The notes under the pieces were generated by a model that had not been told where the DNA came from, made no database searches, and saw only the letters and a list, made by a program, of their open reading frames with translations. Below, in pieces: positions 1 to 7,908 of a DNA stretch of 64,000 nucleotides (positions are counted from its first letter, which is position 1; every line of letters starts with the position of its first letter). Origin of the DNA: Candidatus Devosia phytovorans (GTDB lineage Bacteria; Pseudomonadota; Alphaproteobacteria; Rhizobiales; Devosiaceae); contig CP119312.1 of NCBI GenBank assembly GCA_029202405.1, positions 873,001 through 937,000 of the forward strand. Reading direction: 5' to 3'. A program made the translations under genes and the position numbers.

Positions 1-1529
1 CGATCATTACGCCGGCCATGTCGGTGCTCTCGGCCGTGGAAGGCGTCAAGCTCGTGGCGCCAGGCATGGAGCGCTGGATCGTGCCGATCACACTGGTGAT
101 CATCGTCGGCATCTTTGCCGTGCAAAGGTTCGGCACGGCCAAGGTTTCCATCATTTTCGGGCCGGTGACGGGCCTGTGGTTCCTGGTGCTGGGCTTTTCG
201 GGCCTGGTGCATATCATCCAGTATCCGGCTGTGCTGTTCGCGCTCAATCCGCTGCTCGGCCTCGAATTCCTGGTCACCCATCTGGGGCTGGCCTTTGTCG
301 TGGTCGGCGCGATCTTTCTCGCCGTGACGGGCGCCGAGGCGCTTTACGTCGACCTTGGCCATTTCGGCCGCAAGCCGATCGTTCTGGTCTGGTTCGCGCT
401 GGTGTTTCCCTGCCTGCTGCTCAACTATTTCGGGCAGGGCGCCTTCGTGCTGCAGGTGGGGCCGGAAAATGTCGAAAGCCCGTTCTTCGAAATGCAGCCC
501 GACTGGGCGCTATTGCCCTTCGTGGGGCTGGCGACTCTTGCAACGATCATCGCCAGCCAGGCGGTGATTTCGGGCACCTATAGCCTTACCCAGCAGGCGA
601 TCGCGCTCAATATGCTGCCGCGCATGGTGGTGACACATACGTCGGAAACCCAGAGCGGGCAGATCTACATGCCGCAGATCAACACCATGCTGATGGTGGG
701 CGTGCTGATCCTGGTGCTGATGTTCCGCAGCTCGAGCGCGCTGAGCCATGCCTATGGCATTGCCGTGAGCGGCGTGATGATCATGACGCTGACGCTGCTG
801 GTGGTCGTCATGTGGCGCAACTGGAAGTGGCATCCGGCGGCGGTCATCGGGTTTGGCGTGGTGTTTGCGGCGATCGATGGCGGCTTTTTTGCCGCCAATG
901 CGGCCAAGTTGTTCCAGGGTGGCTGGGTGCCGGCGGCGGTGGCGATCCTTGTGGCCGTGATCATGTGGAGCTGGATGGCCGGCCGCAAGCGGCTGGCGGA
1001 AAAGACCCGTCGCGACGAGGTGCCGCTGCAGTTCCTGGTCGATAATCTGGCCAAGAAGAAGCCGACGCTGGTGCCGGGCACGGCGGTGTTTCTGACCAGC
1101 GATATCGAAGGCGCGCCGACGGCGCTGCTGCATAGTCTCAAGCACTATAAGGTGCTGCACGAGCAGAATGTGATCCTGACGGTGCGCACATCGGTATCGC
1201 CCCGCGTGCCGGACGACGAGAAGGTGACGATCGACGCCTATAACGAGCTGTTCAGCCGCGTGGTGGTGACCTTCGGCTATATGGAAAGCCCCAATATTCC
1301 CAAGGCACTGGTGCTGGCGCGCAAGCTGGGCTGGAAGTTCGACATCATGTCGACGTCGTTCTTCCTGTCGCGGCGTTCGCTCAAGGCTGGGCCCAAGACC
1401 AGCGGGCCGCTGCGCTACTGGCAGGATCGGCTGTTCACCCGGCTGGCCAAGAATGCCAGCGACGCGACGGAATATTTCCATATTCCGACGGGGCGCGTGG
1501 TGGAGATTGGCACGCAGGTGGTGCTTTAG
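1..1529 (+). CDS. kup: Kup-family low-affinity potassium transporter, 3' part
   Basis: The reading frame is open from the left edge (first full codon at 3), so the N-terminal part lies outside the window. About 508 residues remain, against about 630 for a full Kup. The visible start (ITPAMSVLSAVEGVKLVAP) is the conserved loop near residue 125 of the family. It is followed by some eight hydrophobic segments and then a soluble C-terminal domain with the motif SFFLSRRSLKAGP. Kup proteins are K+/H+ symporters of the inner membrane. The ATG at 18 is internal, not the start. The gene runs convergently into an inverted repeat that separates it from the next gene. Confidence 0.93.
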   Translation, partial: IITPAMSVLSAVEGVKLVAPGMERWIVPITLVIIVGIFAVQRFGTAKVSIIFGPVTGLWFLVLGFSGLVHIIQYPAVLFALNPLLGLEFLVTHLGLAFVVVGAIFLAVTGAEALYVDLGHFGRKPIVLVWFALVFPCLLLNYFGQGAFVLQVGPENVESPFFEMQPDWALLPFVGLATLATIIASQAVISGTYSLTQQAIALNMLPRMVVTHTSETQSGQIYMPQINTMLMVGVLILVLMFRSSSALSHAYGIAVSGVMIMTLTLLVVVMWRNWKWHPAAVIGFGVVFAAIDGGFFAANAAKLFQGGWVPAAVAILVAVIMWSWMAGRKRLAEKTRRDEVPLQFLVDNLAKKKPTLVPGTAVFLTSDIEGAPTALLHSLKHYKVLHEQNVILTVRTSVSPRVPDDEKVTIDAYNELFSRVVVTFGYMESPNIPKALVLARKLGWKFDIMSTSFFLSRRSLKAGPKTSGPLRYWQDRLFTRLAKNASDATEYFHIPTGRVVEIGTQVVL

Positions 1530-1550
1530 GTTATGTGCGGGTAGATCGGA

Positions 1551-1666
1551 GTACCCCCACCTAACCTCCCCCTGATAGGGGGAGGGACAGATCGAGTATT
1601 CGGTACAATCTTGCCAAGCCCACCGGCCGGATCCCTCCCTATCAGGGGGAGGTTAGGTGGGGGTAT
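1551..1666. repeat. Long intergenic inverted repeat, family 1 copy A
   Basis: Two arms of about 35 nt (1552-1588 and 1631-1665) are near-perfect reverse complements: TACCCCCACCTAACCTCCCC on the left, GGGGAGGTTAGGTGGGGGTA on the right. Each arm contains a smaller palindrome around CTGATAG/CTATCAG. The spacer of about 42 nt contains a CTTGCCAA motif shared with copy B. Copies B (21597-21725) and C (26340-26457) have the same layout. It sits between the 3' ends of two convergent genes. Confidence 0.85.
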
Positions 1667-1670
1667 CCCC

Positions 1671-2108
1671 CTACTTCACCATGTCCGGGCAGACATACGG
1701 CACCGTAGCCGTCGTAAACCGCTGTTCCTGCACGTCGCTGCCCAGCTTGAGATTGAGCACCAGGTCGGTCTCGGTCAGTTCGGCGATGTCGGCATTGATG
1801 GTCATGCCGTCTTCGTCCCAGGAGATTTCGGTGTCAGAGACCTGCTGCCATTTGGAGAGGCGGTAGGTTTCCCAGCAGCTGTCGGTGACCAATGTGCCGT
1901 CGCCGAGGAAGATCTGCATCGGGCCGGGCAGGCTTTCGTCGGCGTCGGCGCGGACCCAGACCTTGTTGAGCAGGGGATTTGAGGTGTCGCCGGCCTCATC
2001 GCTGGCGTCTTCGGCCGGATCGGCCGTGTCCTGCGCAGTGGCGGGCAAAGCACAGATACCGACGCCCCAGACAGACATGAGGGCAAGAATTGCGGCTTTG
2101 GTATCCAT
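1671..2108 (-). CDS. Small secreted protein of unknown function
   Basis: The product is 145 aa. The ATG at 2108 is preferred over the upstream start at 2159 because GGGAGAA precedes it and the protein then begins with a Sec-type signal peptide (MDTKAAILALMS through LPATAQ, cleavage near residue 26). The mature part opens with an acidic low-complexity stretch and continues as about 100 residues of probable beta structure with two cysteines (TDSCWETYR and PYVCPDMVK). These could form a disulfide in the periplasm. I do not recognise the family. The stop codon abuts repeat copy A. Confidence 0.7.
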   Translation of the reverse strand: MDTKAAILALMSVWGVGICALPATAQDTADPAEDASDEAGDTSNPLLNKVWVRADADESLPGPMQIFLGDGTLVTDSCWETYRLSKWQQVSDTEISWDEDGMTINADIAELTETDLVLNLKLGSDVQEQRFTTATVPYVCPDMVK

Positions 2109-2242
2109 GGTCGTTCTCCCTTGTGTGGCTGATCTGGTGATCACGCTTCGACCGCGCAAGAGTGGCCGACCAATCGCGGCAAATTTGCGTTGCCGCGAGG
2201 GTCGTTTAGCGGATTTAATTCAATGGCAAGTCAAGCCTCGCA

Positions 2243-3367
2243 TCAGGCCCAGGCGCGCTTGCCCAGGGAACGATCATATTCGCGGACGCGCTTGGTCTGG
2301 TTGGGCCAGAGGTCGTAGTCTTCGGCACCCAGTTCGTGGCGGGCGTGCAGCGGCCAGTTGGGATTGTCCATGGCGCCGCGGGCCAGGGCGACGAAATCGG
2401 CCTCGCCATTGGCGATGATGGCTTCGGCACGTTGGACGTCACCCAGGAGGCCGACGGCCATGGCGGGGAGGCCACCCTCCCGGCGCACGGCAGTGGCGAA
2501 GGGGACTTGGTAGTCGGCGCCGACCTGCATCTGGGCGCCTTCGAAGCCGCCGCTGGAGGCATCGATGGCGTCGACGCCGAGGGCCTTCAGCGCTTTGGTC
2601 AGAACAATGCTGTCTTCGACCTGCCAGCCGTCAGGGTGCCAGTCGCTGACGGAGAGGCGGACCAGCAGGGGCTTGTGGGCCGGCCAGACGGCGCGGACGG
2701 CTTCGGACACTTCGAGCAGCAGTCGCATGCGGTTTTCGCGGCTGCCGCCGTAAGTGTCGGTGCGCTTGTTGGCGAGGGGCGAGAGGAACTGGTCGAGCAG
2801 ATAGCCGTGAGCGGCGTGGATTTCGACGGTGTCGAAGCCGGCCCGGTCAGCGCGCCTGGCGGCGGCGACGAAGCTGTCGATGACGTGGCGGATGCCTGCT
2901 GCATCAAGGGCTTCGGGTGTGGTGAAGTTCTTGTTTTCGGCGTGGATTTCGGCGCTGGGGGCGACAGGCGTCCAGCTTTCGAAATGGAGGGCGGTCTTTT
3001 CCGCGTCGGTCTCGTCAAAGCCCTTGCGCCACGGCACGGGGGTCGAGGCCTTGCGGCCGGCATGGGCAAGCTGGATGCCGGCGGCCGTGCCCTGGCTGTG
3101 CAGGAAATCAACGATGCGGGCGAGGGGGGCGATCTGCTCGTCCTTCCAGAGGCCGAGGTCCGCATAGGTGATGCGGCCCTCGGGGACGACGCCGGTGGCT
3201 TCCACGATCACGAGGCCAAAGCCGCCGATGGCGAAGCGCCCGAGATGGGCAAAATGCCAGTCATTGGCAAAGCCGTCCTGTGCCGAATACTGGCACATGG
3301 GGGCGACGACGGTCCGGTTGCGGATCGTCAGGTCGCGCAGGGTGATGGGGGAAAACAGTTCGGACAT
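2243..3367 (-). CDS. NADH:flavin oxidoreductase, old yellow enzyme family (YqjM-like)
   Basis: An FMN-dependent ene-reductase of 374 aa with the whole TIM-barrel present. The class III (YqjM-type) signature is visible: APMCQYSAQDG puts Cys25 and Tyr27 over the flavin, and EIHAAHGYLLDQFLSP carries the two histidines that bind the substrate carbonyl. TYGGSRENR and the C-terminal FMN-phosphate segment VALARGAMDNP also match. These enzymes reduce activated C=C bonds of enones and similar electrophiles using NAD(P)H; the physiological substrate cannot be told from sequence. The start at 3367 (MSELFSPITL) fits the family length; a longer reading from 3460 adds 31 unrelated residues. Confidence 0.92.
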   Translation of the reverse strand: MSELFSPITLRDLTIRNRTVVAPMCQYSAQDGFANDWHFAHLGRFAIGGFGLVIVEATGVVPEGRITYADLGLWKDEQIAPLARIVDFLHSQGTAAGIQLAHAGRKASTPVPWRKGFDETDAEKTALHFESWTPVAPSAEIHAENKNFTTPEALDAAGIRHVIDSFVAAARRADRAGFDTVEIHAAHGYLLDQFLSPLANKRTDTYGGSRENRMRLLLEVSEAVRAVWPAHKPLLVRLSVSDWHPDGWQVEDSIVLTKALKALGVDAIDASSGGFEGAQMQVGADYQVPFATAVRREGGLPAMAVGLLGDVQRAEAIIANGEADFVALARGAMDNPNWPLHARHELGAEDYDLWPNQTKRVREYDRSLGKRAWA

Positions 3368-3538
3368 GGGGAGGCACCTCGTTCTTGTGGCGCATAGATG
3401 GACCCGCAAGGCTTCATCGGCAAGTGCCGATGGAAGAAGTTTGCCCTGCTTGTGGTGCATGGACGCGATTGTTATCGGCTCCGGCCTTTCCTGCGGGGGA
3501 GGCGGGGGCTAAGAGTGGCCACGGGATGGAGACACAGC

Positions 3539-4453
3539 ATGAAGATCACGCTCGACCTCGATGTGCTTGTCGCCGAGGGCAAGATCAGTCCGGCTGAAGC
3601 CGAGCGGCTGAAGGGCTTTGCCGCGGCCGATACCGGGCAGTTGGGCATCAATGTGCTGTTCGCGCTGGGCGCGGCTGCGGTGGCGGTCGGCGTCGGCATT
3701 CTGGTGCCAAGCATCGAGACGGCGATTGCGCTGGGCGGCGTGCTGTTCGTGGCGGGCTATCTGCTGCGCATGCTGCGGGTGGAGCGCTGGTCGGTGTTTG
3801 CGCAGATCATCATGGTGATTGGGGCGCTGGCGCTGGCGGGCGGGCTGTTCGCGCTGTTCGGCGAGCATCTGTGGGTGCGTGTGGCGCTGACACTGGGGTT
3901 GACGATTGCCGGGGTGGCGGCGCTGTCGGGACTGCTGGTGGCGCTGGCAGTATTGGCCTTTGCGGCCACGATCATGATCAGCACGGATCTGTGGGCGCCG
4001 ATGCAATATCTGGCACTGGCGATCGGCTCGCTGTCGCTTTTGACGCTGGCGCTGTTCCCGATCTCGCTGCGCCTGCCGCCGCGCTACGAGCGGCTGGCAA
4101 TCATTGCGATGCGGACGGCGATCCTTTTGGTCAATGGCGCCTTCTTCATCGGTTCGATGTTCGGGGATACGTTGCTGGGCTGGCCGGCGTGGCAGTTTTC
4201 CATTGCCTGGGCGCTGGCATTGCTGATCTTCGGGGGCTGGGCAGTGTTCGCCAATAGGCGCTGGGTGGTCAATACGGTGGCGGTATTCGGGGCGCTGCAT
4301 TTCTTCACGCAATGGTTCATGGCGCTGGGGGCACAACCCGTTTCGATCCTCGGAGGTGGGCTGCTGCTGATCGGCTTTGGCGTGGCGCTGGCACGGTTCA
4401 ATCGCTGGGTCGGCGGACGAAAGCGGGTGGATTCGCCGCTGGCGGCAAAATAG
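3539..4453 (+). CDS. Multi-spanning membrane protein, DUF2157-like N-terminus
   Basis: The product is 304 aa. The start at 3539 follows GGGATGGAG; an upstream start at 3398 would add 47 residues overlapping the divergent promoter area. The N-terminus (LDLDVLVAEGKISPAEAERL) is a short amphipathic helix-turn segment of the kind that opens DUF2157 proteins. About nine hydrophobic helices follow. No catalytic motif is seen, so transport or sensing roles are only possibilities. The gene is divergent from the flavin oxidoreductase and 81 nt upstream of the TetR gene. Confidence 0.7.
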   Translation: MKITLDLDVLVAEGKISPAEAERLKGFAAADTGQLGINVLFALGAAAVAVGVGILVPSIETAIALGGVLFVAGYLLRMLRVERWSVFAQIIMVIGALALAGGLFALFGEHLWVRVALTLGLTIAGVAALSGLLVALAVLAFAATIMISTDLWAPMQYLALAIGSLSLLTLALFPISLRLPPRYERLAIIAMRTAILLVNGAFFIGSMFGDTLLGWPAWQFSIAWALALLIFGGWAVFANRRWVVNTVAVFGALHFFTQWFMALGAQPVSILGGGLLLIGFGVALARFNRWVGGRKRVDSPLAAK

Positions 4454-4467
4454 GGGCTTGTCTGCAA

Positions 4468-4485
4468 CCGTACCCTGCGGTACGG
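4468..4485. promoter_or_regulatory. Inverted repeat, candidate TetR operator 1
   Basis: CCGTACC-ctgc-GGTACGG is a perfect palindrome with 7-bp arms and a 4-nt spacer, about 50 nt upstream of the tetR start. It could be an operator or a U-tract-less hairpin after the previous gene. Confidence 0.45.
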
Positions 4486-4496
4486 CTGACGAAATT

Positions 4497-4514
4497 CGCC
4501 GAAACCGTTCGGCG
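4497..4514. promoter_or_regulatory. Inverted repeat, candidate TetR operator 2
   Basis: CGCCGAA-accg-TTCGGCG has the same geometry (7-bp arms, 4-nt spacer) as the repeat at 4468. It is centred 29 bp downstream of it, just ahead of the ribosome-binding site of tetR. The sequence differs, so the shared geometry is the main argument. Confidence 0.45.
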
Positions 4515-4534
4515 CGTCAGTTGAGGACCGCCCC

Positions 4535-5185
4535 GTGCCCGTGACCATCAAGGTCAATGAAGAGACGTTTACGCCGCGCCAGCAGGCTGTGCTGACGGCT
4601 GCGCTGGACCTGCTGGTCGAGAATGGCGATGGGCTGACGATGACGGCGGTGGCGCGGCGCGCTTCGTGCTCCAAGGAAACGCTCTACAAGTGGTTCGGCG
4701 ATCGCGACGGACTGCTGACCGCGACGGTGCAGTGGCAGGCGGCCAAGGTGCGCATGCCGGTGGTGGATCGCAGCCATCTCGATGCCAAGGCCCTGCGCGT
4801 CAGCATCGAACAGTTTGCCCGTGACCTGCTGACCGTGATCGTGGGGGATGTGTCGGTGACGCTCAACCGTACCGCGGTCACGCATGCGGCGCAGGAGAAG
4901 GACGACCTGGGCAAGATCGTGCTGGAAAACGGCCCGCTGGCCATTCGTCGCCGGCTCAAGCCAATTCTCGAGGCCGGTCGCGATGCGCGGCTGCTGCGCT
5001 TTGACAATAGCGAAGACGCCTATCGCACCTTCTTCGGGCTCGTCGTGCGCGACGTGCAGATCCGGCTGCTGTTGGGCGACAAGGCGCTGACCCAGAGCAA
5101 TGTCGAAGCCAATATCGAGGCCGATGTGAAGGCCGCGACCGACCAGTTCTTTGCCCTCTACGGGGCGAAAGCATTCAACGCATAA
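4535..5185 (+). CDS. TetR/AcrR-family transcriptional regulator
   Basis: The product is 216 aa with a GTG start preceded by GAGGA. The N-terminal 60 residues hold the helix-turn-helix (LTMTAVARRASCSKETLYKW, with F-G-D-R-D following), typical of TetR repressors. The C-terminal 150 residues form a ligand/dimerisation domain of the AefR-like kind. Two palindromes directly upstream (4468-4485, 4497-4514) suggest autoregulation. The gene ends only 24 nt before ilvC, so the two are probably cotranscribed, an unusual partner for ilvC. The ligand is unknown. Confidence 0.9.
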   Translation: MPVTIKVNEETFTPRQQAVLTAALDLLVENGDGLTMTAVARRASCSKETLYKWFGDRDGLLTATVQWQAAKVRMPVVDRSHLDAKALRVSIEQFARDLLTVIVGDVSVTLNRTAVTHAAQEKDDLGKIVLENGPLAIRRRLKPILEAGRDARLLRFDNSEDAYRTFFGLVVRDVQIRLLLGDKALTQSNVEANIEADVKAATDQFFALYGAKAFNA

Positions 5186-5209
5186 AGCTGCATACCAAGG
5201 GAGATACCC

Positions 5210-6230
5210 ATGCGCGTCTATTACGATCGGGATGCCGATCTGAACATCATCAAGTCCAAGAAGGTCGCCATCGTCGGCTACGGTTCGCAGGGTCATGCCC
5301 ATGTGCTGAACCTGCGCGACTCGGGCGTGACCGATGTGGTCGTGGCGCTGCGTCCCGGTTCCCCGTCGGCCAAGAAGGCCGAGGGCGAAGGCCTCAAGGT
5401 CATGTCGGTTGCCGATGCTTCCAAGTGGGCAGACGTCATCATGATGCTGACCCCCGACGAGTTGCAGGCCGATATCTACAAGCAGCATATCGAGCCCAAT
5501 ATCCGTGACGGCGCGGCGCTGGCATTTGCCCATGGCCTCAACGTCCACTTCAACCTGATCGAGCCCAAGTCGACCGTCGACGTGATCATGATCGCGCCCA
5601 AAGGCCCGGGCCATACCGTGCGTGGCGAATATCAGAAGGGTGGCGGCGTGCCGTGCCTGATCGCCGTGCATCAGGACGCTTCGGGCAATGCCCATGACAT
5701 CGCGCTGGCCTATGCCTCGGGCGTTGGCGGCGGCCGTTCGGGCGTCATCGAGACCAATTTCCGCGAGGAATGCGAAACCGACCTCTTCGGCGAGCAGGCC
5801 GTGCTCTGCGGCGGTCTCGTGGAACTGATCCGCGCCGGTTTCGAAACGCTGGTGGAAGCCGGCTATGCTCCGGAAATGGCCTATTTCGAGTGCCTGCACG
5901 AAGTGAAGCTGATCGTCGACCTGATCTACCAGGGCGGCATTGCCAACATGAACTACTCGATCTCCAACACGGCCGAGTGGGGCGAATATGTCACCGGTCC
6001 GCGCATCATCACCTCGGAAACCAAGGCCGAGATGAAGCGCGTGCTGCACGACATCCAGTCGGGCAAGTTCACCTCGCGACTGGATGCAGGAAATCAAGGC
6101 CGGCGGTTCGCGCTTCAAGGCGACCCGTCGCCTGCATGACGAGCACCAGATCGAGGAAGTCGGTTCCAAGCTGCGCGACATGATGCCCTGGATCAAGGCC
6201 GGCGCCCTGGTCGACAAGGCAAAGAACTAA
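5210..6230 (+). CDS. ilvC: Ketol-acid reductoisomerase, carrying a 1-nt frameshift
   Basis: IlvC converts acetolactate to dihydroxy-isovalerate in valine, leucine and isoleucine synthesis. The NADPH-binding motif VGYGSQGHAHVLNLRDSG and the C-terminal metal/catalytic region (EETDLFGEQ-like EECETDLFGEQ; FECLHEVKLIVDLIYQGG) are intact. After GKFTS (codon 288) one extra base within 6075-6078 shifts the frame; read literally the ORF stops at 6139 after 309 aa. Removing one base restores DWMQEIKAGGSRFKATRR through VDKAKN and a stop at 6230. That gives exactly 339 aa, the usual length of the short-form enzyme. Either the base is a sequencing error or the gene is broken; the downstream tail is perfectly preserved. 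Confidence 0.93.
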
Positions 6231-6325
6231 TCTGCCTTGCTCCTGGTCTGTTCGCTGCGCGCTGCCGCGTCGCTGTGATAAAGACCGGCGCGCTGGTCGA
6301 CAAGGCGAAGAACCAAGGTTCAAGG

Positions 6326-6350
6326 ACGGGGGCTTCGGCCCCCGTTTTCT
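6326..6350 (+). terminator. Rho-independent terminator after ilvC
   Basis: ACGGGGGC-TTCG-GCCCCCGT is a perfect 8-bp stem with a UUCG tetraloop, followed by TTTTCTTG. Confidence 0.88.
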
Positions 6351-6372
6351 TGTTCAACTGCGCGCAACTCCG

Positions 6373-6738
6373 CTACAGGTTTCGCTGAACTTTCCCCTCT
6401 TCGCGGATCCAGAACTGCTCAGCGCTCTTGCCGTCGGAGCTCAAGTAGTCATCAACGACATTGATGGCGGTCTTGAAAAACTCGTTTGACCGACGGGGAT
6501 ACGCGCGCGCGCGCGTCCGGCGCCAAAGACGCATTAACTGCTCATCTTCATAGCGACCGCTGGCCAGGGCGATGAATATATCGCGTAGTTCAATAAGTTC
6601 TGCCTTTGATCCGCTTTCCGGCAAATTGCCTATGCCGAGGAGGATAAGATACTCATGGGTCGCATCATAGTCGCGGGTGATATCGACGACACCTGCGGCC
6701 CATTCGAAAAACAAGGGCGGTGGATTTGGTTGGGACAT
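6373..6738 (-). CDS. Putative immunity protein paired with the upstream toxin module
   Basis: The product is 121 aa, acidic and soluble, with a helix-rich pattern. Its ATG overlaps the stop of the upstream gene (TAATG), the tight coupling expected of toxin/immunity pairs. The N-terminus MSQPNPPPLFFEWAAGVVD and the DYDATHEYLILLGIG segment resemble contact-dependent-inhibition (CdiI-like) immunity proteins; this is recognition by pattern, not by search. The low-GC composition of the pair stands out from its neighbours and suggests acquisition by transfer. The function is inferred chiefly from the partner. Confidence 0.6.
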   Translation of the reverse strand: MSQPNPPPLFFEWAAGVVDITRDYDATHEYLILLGIGNLPESGSKAELIELRDIFIALASGRYEDEQLMRLWRRTRARAYPRRSNEFFKTAINVVDDYLSSDGKSAEQFWIREEGKVQRNL

Positions 6739-7124
6739 TATCGTTGTTCCAATGTTGCAAACACCGAGGCTTTCGTCGTCTCGTTGGGTGTATCGTTCAT
6801 CGGGTAGGCTGTTATCACGCGATACCCACGACTGTTGGGATTGGGGTCGTGCGTGATCCATACTTCGACCCAGTAGGTCGTTCTGATGACTGGCAGGATT
6901 TGTTGGTTCGGTTGGTACGCCTCATAGCCCGTGTTGTAGCCAAATCTGTAAAGTATGCTTTGTGGTCTGCGCTGGCCGTTGATTGCCGCTTGCACCAAGT
7001 CTGGACGACTTCGTAGCACGGCAGCAACAAGTATGTTGGCCTCGCCCAGCGAGTGGAATGATCCCTCTGCTGGATGATGTTCATGTGCGGGATTCATGTT
7101 CCAGGCAATCACGTATGCCTTCAA
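6738..7124 (-). CDS. Orphan RNase A-like (CdiA-CT type) toxin domain
   Basis: The 128 residues resemble the bacterial CdiA C-terminal RNase A-like domain. They have a His-containing start (HEHHPAEGSFHSLGEAN), a helical middle (RSRPDLVQAAINGQ), a central strand region and the terminal strand RGYRVITAYPMN, where the family typically ends in T-AYP. Only the toxin module is present: the open frame extends upstream just to a TAG at 7185-7187. No ATG, signal peptide or delivery domain (two-partner, Rhs or autotransporter) is seen. The assigned start is a TTG with a weak AGG. It is likely the detached tip of a polymorphic toxin with its immunity gene kept downstream. Confidence 0.6.
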   Translation of the reverse strand: MKAYVIAWNMNPAHEHHPAEGSFHSLGEANILVAAVLRSRPDLVQAAINGQRRPQSILYRFGYNTGYEAYQPNQQILPVIRTTYWVEVWITHDPNPNSRGYRVITAYPMNDTPNETTKASVFATLEQR

Positions 7125-7413
7125 ATAGCCTGGTGGCTTTCGGATTTCAGATCGGCCATGGCGTTTTGGGCTCCGTGCGATGGACTATTGTCCTGCCATT
7201 TGGTGGAGCGGGGATAAGTTGGTTGGTGGTTTGTCGCCAAGAGGCGGAGGCGCACCGATAATTGTGGGCGTGAAGCGTCGACGGAAGGGCGAGGGCGGCA
7301 GCAATCGGTGTGCCGTTTTCTTTTGACGCGATGCGGGAATTCGCTAGCAGACTGTTAGCGTTGAGTGCAGCATTCGGGCGCTATTGGTTGGGGATTCGCG
7401 GGAGGAGTGCGGC

Positions 7414-7905
7414 ATGGGCGTGGAAGGCGATATTGCGCTGGTCAAGAAGCAGGAGCTCGAGCTCGTGCTGGAGGCGTTTGACGAGGCCACGGCGTTTTCG
7501 CTCGGCAGTGCCATCTATCAGCGGGCGATTGCGGAGGGGCTGGGGCTCGTCGTCGATATCAGGACGTGGGACCGGCAGGTGTTCTTTGCGGCGACCCCAG
7601 GTACGAGCGCCGACAATGCCGAATGGGTGCGGCGCAAGATCAATACTGTCCGACGTTTTCAGCGGGCCAGCTATCGCATGGTGCTGGAGCGTGGCGAGGT
7701 GGCGTTTTCGCCGCAATCGGGTTGTGACCCGGCCGACTATGTCATTGCCGGCGGCGGGTTTCCGTTGCGGGTCAAGGGGGCGGGCGTGATCGGGTGCCTC
7801 ACCATTTCTGGCTTGCCGGGACGGAGCGATCATGGCGTGGTCGTCGACGCGCTGTGCGACCATCTTGGGCTCGATCGCGCTACCTATGCATTGCCCACGG
7901 ACTAG
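7414..7905 (+). CDS. Heme-degrading domain protein, UPF0303 (HbpS/GlcG-like)
   Basis: The product is 163 aa, the usual length of UPF0303. The start at 7414 has an excellent GGAGGAG ribosome-binding site. Family features are the segment LVVDIRTWDRQVFFAATPG and the helix WVRRKINTVRRFQRASYR, and then GGGFPLRVKGAGVIG in the HbpS-like core. Proteins of this fold bind heme or corrinoid, but UPF0303 members have no settled reaction. The stop is 3 nt before the PhzF gene, so the two are almost certainly one transcript. Confidence 0.82.
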   Translation: MGVEGDIALVKKQELELVLEAFDEATAFSLGSAIYQRAIAEGLGLVVDIRTWDRQVFFAATPGTSADNAEWVRRKINTVRRFQRASYRMVLERGEVAFSPQSGCDPADYVIAGGGFPLRVKGAGVIGCLTISGLPGRSDHGVVVDALCDHLGLDRATYALPTD

Positions 7906-7908
7906 GCC

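Noticed and set aside
510..1481. A 323-codon minus-strand frame opposite kup.
   Set aside because: The His/Gln/Arg-rich composition and the clear Kup protein in the plus frame make this a shadow.
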